A DNA stretch of 64,000 nucleotides from Pectobacterium araliae (GTDB taxonomy: Bacteria; Pseudomonadota; Gammaproteobacteria; Enterobacterales; Enterobacteriaceae): the NCBI RefSeq assembly GCF_037076465.1, contig NZ_AP028908.1:1302001-1366000 (forward strand), in the 5' to 3' direction. The notes below the pieces were generated by a model. It saw only the letters and a program-made list of their open reading frames with translations, was not told where the DNA came from and did no database searches. Below are positions 49,249-59,466 of the stretch, piece by piece (position 1 is the stretch's first letter; each line of letters opens with the position of its first letter). A program made the position numbers and the translations under genes.

Positions 49249-50913
49249 TTATTTGTAGGCAGATTGGTGCACACCAACCGCGCGGCCTGATGGATCATCC
49301 AGTTTTTTGAAGGATTCATCCCACTCAATCGCTTTAGCAGACGAACAGGCGACTGACGGGCCGCCAGGCACACATTCTGCTGCGCTTGGAACGGGGAACA
49401 ATTCTTCGAAGATTTCACGGTACAGATACGCTTCTTTGGAGCCCGGCGTGTTGTACGGGAAGCGAAAACGTGCGGTTTCCAATTGTTGATCGGTAACCTG
49501 ATTGGCTGCCACTTCTTTAAGCGTGTCGATCCAGCTGTAGCCCACGCCGTCAGAGAACTGTTCTTTCTGACGCCATGCAACGCTGTGCGGCAGGTAGGAT
49601 TCAAAGCACTCGCGCAGGATGTGTTTTTCCATCTTGCCGTTGCCACACATTTTGTCTCGTGGGTTGATGCGCATCGCGACATCGAGGAAGTTTTTGTCCA
49701 GGAATGGTACGCGAGCTTCCACGCCCCAGGCTGACATCGCTTTGTTGGCGCGGGCGCAGTCGTACTGGTGCAGTGCTAGCAGCTTACGCACGGTTTCTTC
49801 ATGCAGTTCTTTGGCGTTTGGCGCTTTGTGGAAATAGAGGTAGCCGCCGAATACTTCGTCAGAACCTTCACCAGACAGCACCATCTTGATGCCCATCGCT
49901 TTGATTTTGCGGGACATCAGGTACATCGGCGTTGAAGCGCGAATCGTGGTGACGTCATAGGTTTCGATGTGATAAATCACGTCGCGAATTGCATCCAGCC
50001 CTTCCTGCACGGTGAAGTGAATTTCGTGATGCACGGTGCCTAAGTGGTTAGCCACTTCCTGCGCCGCTTTCAAATCTGGCGCACCTTCCAAACCGACAGC
50101 GAAAGAGTGCAACTGAGGCCACCAGGCTTCACTGCGCTCGTCATCTTCTACGCGACGGGCGGCATATTTTTTAGTGATTGCAGAGATAACGGAAGAATCC
50201 AGGCCGCCAGAGAGCAACACGCCGTAGGGCACGTCAGACATCAGGTGGCTTTTCACCGCTTCTTCCAGCGCATCGCGCAGCGCTTCTTTATCCGTTTCGT
50301 TGTCTTTTACTGCGTCGTAATCAAACCAGTCACGTTGGTAATATTCGCGAATTTCGCCGTCTTTGCTCCACAGATAGCTGCCCGCTGGGAATTCTTTGAT
50401 GGTGCGACAAACTGGCACCAACGCTTTCATTTCAGAGGCGACGTAGAGGTTACCGTGCTCATCGTAACCCATATACAGTGGGATGATACCGAGGTGATCA
50501 CGGCCAATCAGGTAGGCGTCTTTTTCGCTGTCATACAGGGCAAAGGCGAACATACCGCGCAGTTCATCCAGGAATTCAGGGCCTTTTTCCTGATACAGGG
50601 CGAGGATGACTTCGCAGTCGGAGCCAGTCTGAAACGCGTAACGGTCGCCATATTGCTGACGCAATGCCTGATGGTTATAAATTTCACCGTTAACGGCCAG
50701 AATGTGGGTGCGCTCGGCATTGTAAAGCGGCTGTGCGCCCGTGTTGACGTCAACGATAGACAGACGTTCATGCGCCAGAATGGCTTTGTCGCTGGCATAC
50801 ACACCGGACCAGTCTGGGCCGCGGTGACGCATTAAACGGGATAATTCCAGCGCTTTCTTACGCAGTTCAACAGGATCGCTTTTCAGATCAAGCACACCAA
50901 AAATAGAACACAT
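49249..50913 (-). CDS. asnB: Asparagine synthetase B (glutamine-hydrolysing)
   Basis: A 554-residue enzyme, E. coli length. Met1 is removed to expose Cys2 (MCSIFGVLD), the glutaminase nucleophile. The N-terminal class II amidotransferase domain (to about 205) has RGPDWSG and NGEIYNH; the synthetase domain has the pyrophosphate loop LLSGGLDSS and SGEGSDEVFGGY. It makes asparagine from aspartate, glutamine and ATP. Between the tRNAs and nagC; nagD, present here in E. coli, is missing. Confidence 0.97.
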   Translation of the reverse strand: MCSIFGVLDLKSDPVELRKKALELSRLMRHRGPDWSGVYASDKAILAHERLSIVDVNTGAQPLYNAERTHILAVNGEIYNHQALRQQYGDRYAFQTGSDCEVILALYQEKGPEFLDELRGMFAFALYDSEKDAYLIGRDHLGIIPLYMGYDEHGNLYVASEMKALVPVCRTIKEFPAGSYLWSKDGEIREYYQRDWFDYDAVKDNETDKEALRDALEEAVKSHLMSDVPYGVLLSGGLDSSVISAITKKYAARRVEDDERSEAWWPQLHSFAVGLEGAPDLKAAQEVANHLGTVHHEIHFTVQEGLDAIRDVIYHIETYDVTTIRASTPMYLMSRKIKAMGIKMVLSGEGSDEVFGGYLYFHKAPNAKELHEETVRKLLALHQYDCARANKAMSAWGVEARVPFLDKNFLDVAMRINPRDKMCGNGKMEKHILRECFESYLPHSVAWRQKEQFSDGVGYSWIDTLKEVAANQVTDQQLETARFRFPYNTPGSKEAYLYREIFEELFPVPSAAECVPGGPSVACSSAKAIEWDESFKKLDDPSGRAVGVHQSAYK

Positions 50914-51116
50914 ACATGACTCCCAGTAATTACGAATTCGACCTTAGTGGTATTGATTTAGCATCAAAACGCCATAGGAATTCAATATTGATTAATGAAA
51001 AAAGCTATTCATATGATGTTTCGTTAATTTATTCGTGACTTTAGTGTTGATTCGTCAAATTAATAGAAGGGAAAAGCCGAATTTTTAGGGATTATATAAT
51101 CCGGCCAGAAAGGGAA

Positions 51117-52340
51117 TCAGGCGTTTTCGAGCAATTGCTGTAGCAGCACACCGTTTAGCATCGCCCGTTTGACCAACGCGAACGCGCTGATAGCGGAAAG
51201 ATGATTGAGGCTGGAGACCTCAATTGGCAGGTTATGACGAAATTCTTTCAGTACCTGCGTGTTGATGCAGCGCTGAATTGCAGGAAGCAGCGTTTTTTCT
51301 GCTTCGGTAATTTCACCCGCAATGACGACTTTCTGAGGATTGAACAGATTGATCGCGATGGACAGTGCTTTGCCGAGATTGAGCCCAGCCTGTTCGATAA
51401 CTTCACAGGCGAGGGCATCACCTCGATTTGCCGCTTTGCAAATCGTAGAAATCGTACAGTTGTCGGTAGAAAGCTTGCTGGGGTAGCCCTGACCCAGCAG
51501 GTGTCGTACGCGCTGTTCAATGGCGGCGTTGGCGACGATAGTTTCCAGACAGCCGAAATTACCGCAGTGGCAACGATCGCCGAGTGGATCGATCTGGATA
51601 TGGCCGATCTCGCCCACGTTGCCGTTACTGCCGAGAAAAATTTGTCCGTTGACGAGAATACCCGCCCCCGTACCCCGATGGACGCGTACCAGAATGGAAT
51701 CTAGCGAGTCGTGGGTGGCACCGAAGTAGTGTTCGGCCAGTGCCAGACTGCGGATATCGTGACCGACAAAGCTAGTAACGTTGAAGTGACGTTGCAGGTT
51801 TTCAACCAGTTGCCAGTTATTTACACTTATATGTGGCATATAACGGACAATGCCCGCAACAGGATCAACCAACCCCGGCAGCACCACAGAAATTGCAATA
51901 AGCTCGCGGATACGGCGCTGGTGGCTGACGATAAAGTCGCTGATAGACTGAAAAAGCACGGCTTCCAGCGATGCCTGCGTTTTTTCTTGCAGTTCGTAGT
52001 GTGCCTCTTCCAGTGCTTTTCCCTGCAAATCGTATAACGCAATGGTGGCGTCGTAACGGCCGAGACGAACGGCGATGGTATGGAAAGGACGATTTTCGGT
52101 GATAATCGAAATGGCGCGTCTGCCGCCGGTGGAGGCTTGCTGATCGACTTCTTTGATGAGCCCACGTTCCAGAAGCTGGCGGGTGATTTTGGTGACGCTG
52201 GCGGGTGCAAGCTGGCTCTGTTCTGCTATCTGAATTCGTGAGATCGGGCCTTGCTGATCAATCAGGCGGTAAACCACCGCGCTGTTTAATTGTTTAACCA
52301 GATCGACATTCCCTATCTGCGCTTGTCCGCCTGTGGTCAT
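51117..52340 (-). CDS. nagC: N-acetylglucosamine repressor NagC (ROK family)
   Basis: A 407-residue transcriptional repressor that responds to GlcNAc-6-phosphate. The N-terminal winged helix-turn-helix (about 15–75, ISRIQIAEQSQLAPASVTKI) is followed by a ROK sugar-kinase-like domain; the zinc motif is CHCGNFGCLETI. It likely represses nagE and nagBAC from the 358-bp region between nagB and nagE. Third gene of nagBAC. Confidence 0.96.
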   Translation of the reverse strand: MTTGGQAQIGNVDLVKQLNSAVVYRLIDQQGPISRIQIAEQSQLAPASVTKITRQLLERGLIKEVDQQASTGGRRAISIITENRPFHTIAVRLGRYDATIALYDLQGKALEEAHYELQEKTQASLEAVLFQSISDFIVSHQRRIRELIAISVVLPGLVDPVAGIVRYMPHISVNNWQLVENLQRHFNVTSFVGHDIRSLALAEHYFGATHDSLDSILVRVHRGTGAGILVNGQIFLGSNGNVGEIGHIQIDPLGDRCHCGNFGCLETIVANAAIEQRVRHLLGQGYPSKLSTDNCTISTICKAANRGDALACEVIEQAGLNLGKALSIAINLFNPQKVVIAGEITEAEKTLLPAIQRCINTQVLKEFRHNLPIEVSSLNHLSAISAFALVKRAMLNGVLLQQLLENA

Positions 52341-52435
52341 TAAGAAATTACTCGCTTAGGTTTAACTCAACGTTGGGTAAACGTTATCTCCGGTTACCCA
52401 ACGAATTTCCGCGTTACCCCAAGGCGTTTCTCGTT

Positions 52436-53581
52436 TTATCCCCAAACAGGATTACCGCTAACAAACGTCTTGAGAATGTGATAGTCACGGTCAAAGACGG
52501 TCAGGTTGGCCACTTTACCGCTTTCAATACTGCCTAACTGCTTATCGACGCCGATGGCGCGAGCGGGATAGAGCGTTGCCATCCGAATCGCTTCATCCAG
52601 CGCAATACCCGCGTGTTCGACGCTATTACGCACGGCGTCAATCATAGTCAGTGCCGAGCCGCTCAGGGTGCCGTGTTCATCGACACAAACGCCATCACGG
52701 TAGTATATGGTTTTACCAGCAAAAATGAACTGGTCAATATCCGCACCTGCGGGAGCCGTGGCGTCGGTCACCAGCACCAGTTTATCTCCCTTGATACGTT
52801 TACTGTTGCGAATATTGGCCCAGTCAACGTGTCGTCCATCCGCGATAATACCGCAATAGACTTCCGGGGCGTCGTAAATCGCGCCAACGAGCCCAGGTTC
52901 GCGGCCAGTCAGATACGGCATGGCGTTGAACAGGTGGGTGGCGAAACGAATACCCGCGGCAAAACCCCGCTTAGCCTGTTCCCAGGTGGCATTGGAATGC
53001 CCAGCAGAGACGATGATACCCGCCGCTGTCAACTGGCGGATGAACGACGGCTCGACTTCTTCCGGTGCCAGCGTGATTTTCGTAATGGCATCTGCATTGG
53101 CGCACAAAAAGTCGACCAGTTCTTGCGTCGGTTGACGAATAAAAGCAGGGTCATGCGTGCCTTTCTTTAGCACATTCAGCCACGGACCTTCGAGATGCAG
53201 CCCAAGCGCCTGATGCTGATTCTGCGTCAGCCAGTTTCTCATCACGTTGATGCTGTGCTTCATGAACGCATCGCTGGAGGTAATCAGCGTAGGTAAAAAG
53301 CTGGTGCAGCCTGAACGCTGGTTCGCTTGCTGCATGATCTCCAGCGTGTCGACGGAGATTGTGTCCAGCGAGTCATTAAACTGCACGCCGCCGCAGCCGT
53401 TCAGTTGGAGATCGATAAACCCCGGCGCGAGAAACGCGCCGCCCAGGTCGTGTTGTTCAATGTCGGCAGGAAGCTCGGCAAGTGGGCAGACCTGCTCGAT
53501 CAGCCCATCGGCAATCACGACAGCGTGATTATCCAGAATCTGATGGCCGGTAAAAATCCGGCTATGGGTTAACGCGTACAT
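52436..53581 (-). CDS. nagA: N-acetylglucosamine-6-phosphate deacetylase NagA
   Basis: A 381-residue metal-dependent amidohydrolase that removes acetate from GlcNAc-6-P to give glucosamine-6-P. Metal and substrate blocks: [43 protein letters not shown]. The frame offers TTG, ATG and ATG in a row; the ATG at 53581 stands 6 bases after GGGAG and matches the E. coli start MYALT. 19 bp after nagB. Confidence 0.96.
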   Translation of the reverse strand: MYALTHSRIFTGHQILDNHAVVIADGLIEQVCPLAELPADIEQHDLGGAFLAPGFIDLQLNGCGGVQFNDSLDTISVDTLEIMQQANQRSGCTSFLPTLITSSDAFMKHSINVMRNWLTQNQHQALGLHLEGPWLNVLKKGTHDPAFIRQPTQELVDFLCANADAITKITLAPEEVEPSFIRQLTAAGIIVSAGHSNATWEQAKRGFAAGIRFATHLFNAMPYLTGREPGLVGAIYDAPEVYCGIIADGRHVDWANIRNSKRIKGDKLVLVTDATAPAGADIDQFIFAGKTIYYRDGVCVDEHGTLSGSALTMIDAVRNSVEHAGIALDEAIRMATLYPARAIGVDKQLGSIESGKVANLTVFDRDYHILKTFVSGNPVWG

Positions 53582-53600
53582 CATCAACTCCCGCGATCGG

Positions 53601-54401
53601 TTAGAGATTTTTCATACTTTCCGTTTCTAACTCACGGAAATATTTAACAGTTTTCACCTTCAGCTCCATTGTTGAAGGCTCGTCACAAACCATGATGGCT
53701 TTGGCGTGAAGTTGCAGACAGCTGATGGTCCACATATGGTTGACGTTACCTTCTACCGCAGCCTGTAGCGCTTGTGCTTTGTTGCGTCCGGTCACCAGAA
53801 TCATCACTTCTTCGGCATCCAGCAGCGTCCCAACGCCCACGGTTAGGGCGAATTTAGGCACCAGGCTGACGTCCCCGCCGAAGAAACGGGAATTCGCGAT
53901 ACGGGTTTCTTCCGTCAACGTTTTGATGCGGGTGCGGGAAGCCAGAGAAGAAGCGGGTTCATTGAAGGCGATATGCCCATCATTGCCCACGCCTCCCATG
54001 AAAAGATGAATTTTCCCGTAGGATTTTATTTTCTCTTCATAGCGGCGACATTCTGCTGTGGTGTCTTCGGTGTTGCCGTTCAACAGGTTAATGTTTTCAC
54101 GCGGAATATCAATGTGATTGAAGAAATTCTGATACATGAAGGTATGATAGCTTTCTGGGTGGTCGGTTGGCAGGCCGACATATTCATCCATATTAAAGGT
54201 CACAACATATTTGAAGCTCACCAGGCCAGCGTTATGCATGGCGACCAGCGATTTGTAAGCCTCCAGCGGTGAACTGCCTGTTGGTAACCCGAGGATGAAA
54301 GGGCGATCTGCGCTGGGCTTGTAAGTGTTAATTCTTTCAACGATGTGGCGGGCGGCCCATTTTCCGACGTCGGCGGCGGTGGTTAAAGGAATGAGTCTCA
54401 T
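53601..54401 (-). CDS. nagB: Glucosamine-6-phosphate deaminase NagB
   Basis: A 266-residue allosteric isomerase/deaminase that turns glucosamine-6-P into fructose-6-P and ammonia. [23 protein letters not shown] (Asp72 base) and [13 protein letters not shown] (Asp141, His143, Glu148) are in place. First gene of nagBAC, divergent from nagE. Ribosome site GGAGAG. Confidence 0.97.
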   Translation of the reverse strand: MRLIPLTTAADVGKWAARHIVERINTYKPSADRPFILGLPTGSSPLEAYKSLVAMHNAGLVSFKYVVTFNMDEYVGLPTDHPESYHTFMYQNFFNHIDIPRENINLLNGNTEDTTAECRRYEEKIKSYGKIHLFMGGVGNDGHIAFNEPASSLASRTRIKTLTEETRIANSRFFGGDVSLVPKFALTVGVGTLLDAEEVMILVTGRNKAQALQAAVEGNVNHMWTISCLQLHAKAIMVCDEPSTMELKVKTVKYFRELETESMKNL

Positions 54402-54759
54402 CAGCGCTCTCCTGATTTTCTAGTGGAATTAAATACGTTATTGCGAAAATCGCGCCAACTGCGCGTTTAGTCTATGCATTAAAATTAGTTTACTCTGTTT
54501 TTTTTAATCTTGAAATAAGTTGGGATTTTATTCAGGTATAAACTTTTTGTATGCAGTTTTTTGGTGACTTTTATCACATAATTACGGGGTTTAATTTGTG
54601 TAGCGAATTATTTTTCTTACACTCCCCCTGGAACCACCGCTGGCCATGTTTTTTAACAATGAAGCTTTCGACAGTGAAGTTTTTCGGCAGTGAAATTGAT
54701 TGGCAGGTTTGTTTGCCCCACAACATTTCATTTACCTCGCAAAGGTAAGAGAGGGAAAA
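54402..54759. other. Divergent nagB/nagE control region
   Basis: The 358-bp region must hold both promoters. It contains a good CRP site at 54559–54580. AT-rich stretches such as AATCTTGAAATAAG may belong to NagC operators, but I could not define one. Confidence 0.6.
54559..54580. promoter_or_regulatory. CRP-cAMP binding site, nagB/nagE
   Basis: TTTTGGTGACTTTTATCACATA matches TGTGA-N6-TCACA with one mismatch (GGTGA). Catabolite activation of the divergent nag genes is known in E. coli. Confidence 0.7.
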
Positions 54760-56256
54760 GTGAGTACTCTGAGCTATTTACAAAAAGTCGGTCGGGCATT
54801 GATGGTGCCTGTCGCGACGCTGCCTGCTGCCGCTATCCTGATGGGGATAGGTTATTGGATTGATCCGGTTGGCTGGGGAAGTGAGAACGCGTTGGCGGCA
54901 CTTCTCATCAAATCGGGTGAGGCGATTATCGGGCATATGGCGATGCTGTTTGCGGTCGGCGTTGCTTACGGTATGTCGAAAGATAAGGATGGTGCGGCAG
55001 CCTTGACCGGTTTTGTCGGTTATCTGGTGCTGACTACGCTGTGTTCACCTGCCGTGGTTGCTATGATCCAACGCATCCCCGTTGAACAGGTGCCCGCTGC
55101 GTTTGGCAAGATTGAAAACCAGTTCATCGGGATTCTTGTCGGTGTCATGTCCGCTGAGCTGTATAACCGCTTCAGTCAGGTTGAATTGACTAAAGCGCTG
55201 TCGTTCTTCAGCGGACGCCGTCTGGTGCCGATTCTGGTGTCTTTCCTAATGATTCTGGTCGCGTTCATTTTAATGTACGTCTGGCCGGTCATTTACAATG
55301 CTCTGGTATCATTCGGCGAATACATTCAGCAGTTGGGTTCGGTTGGCGCCGGGGTTTACGCCTTCTTTAACCGCTTGCTGATTCCTGTTGGGTTACACCA
55401 TGCGTTGAATTCCGTGTTCTGGTTTGATGTCGCGGGTATCAACGATATTCCTAACTTCCTGGCGGGTCAGCAGTCTATCGATTCTGGCAAAGCCTTGGTG
55501 GGGATCACCGGACGTTATCAGGCGGGTTTCTTCCCGATTATGATGTTTGGCTTGCCGGGAGCCGCGCTGGCGATTTACCACTGCGCACGCCCTGAGAACA
55601 AAAGCAAAGTGGCCGGGATTATGCTGGCGGCAGCGTTTGCTTCATTCTTCACTGGGATCACCGAGCCGCTGGAATTTTCGTTTATGTTTGTTGCGCCCGT
55701 GCTGTATTTCCTGCATGCGTTACTGACAGGGGTTTCCGTCTTTATTGCTGCGAGCATGCATTGGATCGCTGGTTTTGGTTTCAGTGCTGGTTTGGTGGAC
55801 ATGGTGCTGTCTTCGCGTAACCCGCTTGCCACTCAGTGGTACATGCTGCTCGCACAGGGGCTGGTATTCTTCGTCATTTACTATGTCGTGTTCCGTTTTA
55901 CCATCACGCGTTTCAATCTGTTAACGCCGGGGCGCGAGTTGGCAGTGAGCGGTAGCGAGGCCGATGGCTATGACGTGATTAAGGCATCTTCAGGTAAGAA
56001 GTCAAACGATACAGCTGAATTGGCACAGGGGTATTTGCAGGCGCTTGGTGGCAAAGCCAATCTGATTGGTATCGATGCCTGTATCACGCGTTTGCGTTTG
56101 AACGTGGCTGATTCCTCTCTGGTTGATGATGCACTGGCGAAACGTCTTGGCGCGGCGGGTGTGATTCGCCTGAATAAACAAAGCGTACAGATTGTCGTGG
56201 GTACGCAGGCTGAATCGATCGCCACTGCGCTGAAAGCCGAGTATGACAAAATATAA
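54760..56256 (+). CDS. nagE: GlcNAc-specific PTS permease NagE, domains IIC-IIB only
   Basis: A 498-residue PTS transporter that would import and phosphorylate N-acetylglucosamine. The IIC domain (about 1–380, ten or so helices) contains GLHHALNSVFWFD, GFFPIMMFGLPGAALAIY and TGITEPLEFSFMF. The IIB domain (about 420–495) holds the phosphorylated Cys in GIDACITRLRL. The protein ends at LKAEYDKI, where E. coli NagE goes on for about 150 more residues with the IIA domain. So it needs IIA from another protein, most likely Crr (IIA-Glc). The GTG at 54760 after GAGAGGGA is the start; an ATG at 54700 has no support. Confidence 0.92.
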   Translation: MSTLSYLQKVGRALMVPVATLPAAAILMGIGYWIDPVGWGSENALAALLIKSGEAIIGHMAMLFAVGVAYGMSKDKDGAAALTGFVGYLVLTTLCSPAVVAMIQRIPVEQVPAAFGKIENQFIGILVGVMSAELYNRFSQVELTKALSFFSGRRLVPILVSFLMILVAFILMYVWPVIYNALVSFGEYIQQLGSVGAGVYAFFNRLLIPVGLHHALNSVFWFDVAGINDIPNFLAGQQSIDSGKALVGITGRYQAGFFPIMMFGLPGAALAIYHCARPENKSKVAGIMLAAAFASFFTGITEPLEFSFMFVAPVLYFLHALLTGVSVFIAASMHWIAGFGFSAGLVDMVLSSRNPLATQWYMLLAQGLVFFVIYYVVFRFTITRFNLLTPGRELAVSGSEADGYDVIKASSGKKSNDTAELAQGYLQALGGKANLIGIDACITRLRLNVADSSLVDDALAKRLGAAGVIRLNKQSVQIVVGTQAESIATALKAEYDKI

Positions 56257-56320
56257 TAGTATGACAAGGCGTAATATAATGGCGGTGGTGGTGTAACGCC
56301 GTGTCATGTCGATGACATTA

Positions 56321-56352
56321 AGGGGGGGGAGAGCAATCTCGCCCCTTTTTTT
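56321..56352 (+). terminator. nagE terminator
   Basis: GGGGGGAGA-GCAA-TCTCGCCCC followed by seven T. Confidence 0.8.
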
Positions 56353-56438
56353 CGTTATGAATAATTAACGGTTGTTTCCCAGCGTAGCTTGTTGGATCAT
56401 TGTCGGTTATACGTCGTTTTAGCATTGAGGAATGAAGA

Positions 56439-58097
56439 ATGAGTGAGGCTGAAGCCCGCCCGACTAACTTTATCCGTCAGATTATTGATGAAGATCTGGC
56501 CTCCGGTAAGCATGATCATATTCAGACGCGTTTCCCGCCAGAGCCGAACGGCTATCTGCATATTGGGCATGCCAAATCTATCTGCCTGAATTTTGGTATC
56601 GCGCGTGACTATCAGGGGCAGTGCAATCTGCGTTTTGACGACACTAATCCGGTAAAAGAAGATATCGAATACGTTGAGTCGATCAAACGTGACGTCGAGT
56701 GGCTGGGTTTTTCATGGAGCGGCGACGTTCGCTATTCTTCTGATTATTTCGATCAACTGCATGCTTATGCGGTTGAGCTGATCGGTAAAGGACTGGCTTA
56801 CGTTGATGAACTGACGCCTGAGCAGATCCGTGAATACCGCGGCACGTTGACGGCACCGGGCAAAAATAGCCCTTACCGCGATCGTACCGTGCAGGAAAAC
56901 CTGGCGCTGTTTGAAAAAATGCGCAACGGCGGGTTTGCTGAAGGTACAGCCTGTTTGCGTGCAAAAATCGATATGGCATCGTCCTTTATCGTGATGCGTG
57001 ATCCGGTGTTGTATCGCATTAAATTTGCCGATCACCACCAGACCGGTAATAAGTGGTGCATCTACCCGATGTATGACTTCACCCACTGCATTTCCGATGC
57101 GCTGGAAGGGATCACGCATTCGTTGTGTACGCTGGAATTCCAGGACAACCGCCGTCTGTATGACTGGGTGCTGGATAACATCACTATCCCTTGCCACCCA
57201 CGTCAGTACGAATTCTCTCGTCTCAATCTCGAATACGCGATTATGTCCAAGCGTAAGCTGAACCAGCTGGTAGTGGAAAACGTGGTTGAAGGCTGGGATG
57301 ATCCGCGTATGCCGACCATTTCAGGCTTGCGTCGTCGTGGCTATAGTGCGGCATCCGTCCGTGAGTTCTGTGTGCGCATCGGCGTAACGAAGCAGGACAA
57401 TAACGTGGAAATGGCGGCGCTTGAATCCTGTATCCGTGACGATCTGAATGAAAATGCTCCGCGTGCGATGGCAGTGTTAGATCCGGTCAAGGTCGTGATC
57501 GAGAATCTGCCAGCCGAGCACGAAGAGTTTGTGGCGATGCCAAATCATCCGAACAAGCCGGAAATGGGCTCACGTCAGGTCGCATTCAGCCGCGAAGTTT
57601 ACATCGATCGCGCTGACTTCCGTGAAGAAGCTAACAAGCAGTACAAGCGTCTGGTGTTGGGTAAAGAAGTGCGTCTGCGTAATGCCTATGTGATCAAAGC
57701 CGAGCGCATTGAAAAAGACGAGCAGGGCACCATTACCACGATCTACTGTAGCTATGATGCGGAAACGCTGAGCAAAGATCCGGCTGACGGCCGTAAAGTG
57801 AAAGGTGTTATCCACTGGGTTTCTGCGGCGCATGGCGTTCCAGCGGAATTCCGCTTGTACGATCGTTTGTTCAGTGTGGCGAACCCTGGCGCGGCGGAGG
57901 ATTTCCTGTCGACGATTAACCCAGATTCACTGAAAATTACGCAAGGTTTTGTAGAAGCAAGTTTGGCACAGGCAGAAATAGAGAAAGCGTATCAGTTTGA
58001 GCGTGAAGGTTACTTCTGTGCCGATCGTGTTTATTCCAACACAGAACATCTGGTGTTTAACCGAACGGTTGGTCTGCGCGATACCTGGGTAGGCTAA
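56439..58097 (+). CDS. glnS: Glutaminyl-tRNA synthetase
   Basis: A 552-residue class I synthetase, close to the E. coli 554. The HIGH motif is [15 protein letters not shown] (about 33–47), the KMSKS counterpart [10 protein letters not shown] is [10 protein letters not shown] here (about 268–277), and the two C-terminal beta-barrels bind the anticodon. It charges the tRNA-Gln species found at 48.4–48.8 kb. Own promoter after the nagE terminator. Confidence 0.98.
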   Translation: MSEAEARPTNFIRQIIDEDLASGKHDHIQTRFPPEPNGYLHIGHAKSICLNFGIARDYQGQCNLRFDDTNPVKEDIEYVESIKRDVEWLGFSWSGDVRYSSDYFDQLHAYAVELIGKGLAYVDELTPEQIREYRGTLTAPGKNSPYRDRTVQENLALFEKMRNGGFAEGTACLRAKIDMASSFIVMRDPVLYRIKFADHHQTGNKWCIYPMYDFTHCISDALEGITHSLCTLEFQDNRRLYDWVLDNITIPCHPRQYEFSRLNLEYAIMSKRKLNQLVVENVVEGWDDPRMPTISGLRRRGYSAASVREFCVRIGVTKQDNNVEMAALESCIRDDLNENAPRAMAVLDPVKVVIENLPAEHEEFVAMPNHPNKPEMGSRQVAFSREVYIDRADFREEANKQYKRLVLGKEVRLRNAYVIKAERIEKDEQGTITTIYCSYDAETLSKDPADGRKVKGVIHWVSAAHGVPAEFRLYDRLFSVANPGAAEDFLSTINPDSLKITQGFVEASLAQAEIEKAYQFEREGYFCADRVYSNTEHLVFNRTVGLRDTWVG

Positions 58098-58114
58098 GGC
58101 CACGAGGTAGAAGA

Positions 58115-58148
58115 TAAAAATAAAACCGCCTCGGCGGTTTTATTTTTT
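58115..58148. terminator. Bidirectional terminator glnS/fur
   Basis: ATAAAACCGCC-TC-GGCGGTTTTAT with flanking A and T runs serves both convergent genes. Confidence 0.88.
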
Positions 58149-58160
58149 GATGCGGTCGAT

Positions 58161-58610
58161 TTATCGCGTGGAATCGTGCAGAGTTTCGTCTTCTCGACAA
58201 TCCCCTTCACTGCAATGCCCATAGAGATACAGACTGTGGTTGGACAGTTTAATGCCGTGTCTTTCTGCGATCTCGCGCTGACGCGCTTCGATAGATTCAT
58301 CGCGGAATTCAATGACTTTGCCACAGTCGAGGCAAATTAAGTGATCGTGATGATGCTGCTGCGTCAATTCAAAGACGGATTTGCCACCTTCAAAGTTATG
58401 ACGGGTTACGATACCTGCATCATCAAACTGGTTGAGTACGCGATAGACGGTCGCAAGACCAATCTCTTCGCCCATATCAATCAGTTTCTTATATAAATCT
58501 TCCGCACTGACGTGATGGCAGACAGGATCCTGTAGCACTTCCAGTATTTTCAGTCTTGGAAGAGTGACTTTCAGGCCGGCCTTCTTTAATGCGATATTGT
58601 TGTCAGTCAT
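58161..58610 (-). CDS. fur: Ferric uptake regulator Fur
   Basis: A 149-residue Fe(II)-responsive repressor. Winged helix (about 1–82, LATVYRVLNQFDDAGIV), regulatory metal site HHHDHLICLDCG (about 87–98) and C-terminal CSEGDC. It controls iron uptake and could control the two TonB receptor cassettes at 3–10 kb if these carry siderophores. The order fldA–fur as in E. coli. Confidence 0.98.
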   Translation of the reverse strand: MTDNNIALKKAGLKVTLPRLKILEVLQDPVCHHVSAEDLYKKLIDMGEEIGLATVYRVLNQFDDAGIVTRHNFEGGKSVFELTQQHHHDHLICLDCGKVIEFRDESIEARQREIAERHGIKLSNHSLYLYGHCSEGDCREDETLHDSTR

Positions 58611-58695
58611 GCGGGTTTAGTCCTGTTGCTTACTTATCAATGGAGGCTGCCTAGCCTATGACATCGGTCGGCTCAAAAAATGTAATTGCGTCTCA

Positions 58696-58724
58696 ATTAT
58701 AGAACCGCGTATGCAAAATGAAAA
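58696..58724 (-). promoter_or_regulatory. fur promoter
   Basis: On the minus strand TATAAT (58701–58696) with TTTTCA (58724–58719) at 17-bp spacing; transcription would begin about 80 bases before the fur ATG. Confidence 0.6.
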
Positions 58725-58900
58725 CAAGGGAATGTTAACAATATTGTCCCCATTCATACTACTGATATACACGCAGTCCGTTGTTGATGAATGAAGAAAG
58801 AGTGAAGCACGTATAAAACCGATGGGATTATTGTACAGGTTTACTGATAGAAGTTAAAAAAATGTATCAATTATTATGAAAGGTTTTACCTATCAATACT

Positions 58901-58936
58901 ATTTTGGCCCTGATCGAAACTATCAGGGCCAAAATG
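58901..58936 (-). terminator. fldA terminator
   Basis: ATTTTGGCCCTGAT and ATCAGGGCCAAAAT form a perfect 14-bp stem three bases beyond the fldA stop. Confidence 0.8.
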
Positions 58937-58938
58937 GC

Positions 58939-59466
58939 TTAGCCAACCAACTCTTTCAGATTCAGTTCATCGCTGATTTGTTTCACCCACGTCGTTACAC
59001 GTTCGCTGGTCAGTTCAGGCTGACGGTCTTCATCGATAGCCAAGCCGATGAAGTGATTGTCGTCGGCGAGTCCTTTAGAGGCTTCAAAGTAATAGCCTTC
59101 TGTTGGCCAGTGACCGATAATCGTCGCGCCGCGAGGTTCAATAATGTCACGAATGGTGCCCATGGCATCACAGAAGTATTCCGCATAGTCTTCCTGATCG
59201 CCGCAGCCAAACAAAGCAACCAATTTCCCCGTGAAATCAACTTCTTCCAGCGACGGGAAGAAGTCATCCCAATCGCACTGCGCTTCACCGTAATACCAGG
59301 TTGGAATACCCAGCAGCAGGATATCGAAACCTTCTAGGTCTTCTTTGCTGCTTTTGGCGATGTCATGAACATCAGCAACGTCGGTGCCTAACTGTTGTTG
59401 AATCGTTTTGGCGATGTTTTCCGTGTTGCCCGTATCACTGCCAAAGAATATTCCGATGAGTGCCAT
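58939..59466 (-). CDS. fldA: Flavodoxin I FldA
   Basis: A 175-residue FMN electron carrier. The phosphate loop is FFGSDTGNTENIAK (about 7–20); WYYGEAQCDWDDF and YAEYFCDAMG are typical of long-chain flavodoxins. It supplies electrons to radical-SAM enzymes such as LipA and MiaB, both in this window, and to IspG/H and BioB. The ATG at 59466 (MALIGIFFG) matches E. coli; an upstream ATG at 59517 does not. Confidence 0.97.
   Translation of the reverse strand: MALIGIFFGSDTGNTENIAKTIQQQLGTDVADVHDIAKSSKEDLEGFDILLLGIPTWYYGEAQCDWDDFFPSLEEVDFTGKLVALFGCGDQEDYAEYFCDAMGTIRDIIEPRGATIIGHWPTEGYYFEASKGLADDNHFIGLAIDEDRQPELTSERVTTWVKQISDELNLKELVG

Larger units (their letters stand above)
58611..58938. other. 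fur upstream region
   Basis: 328 bp between fur and fldA. It carries a fur promoter (58696–58724) and the fldA terminator (58901–58936). A 33-codon frame reading MNGDNIVNIPLF on the minus strand crosses the promoter and is not supported as the E. coli leader peptide Uof. Confidence 0.5.

Noticed and set aside
54480..54540. NagC operators between nagB and nagE
   Set aside because: AT-rich candidates exist, but none fits the consensus well enough to place.
58620..58760. Uof-like leader peptide upstream of fur
   Set aside because: A 33-codon frame exists but it overlaps the promoter and has no ribosome site or recognised similarity.
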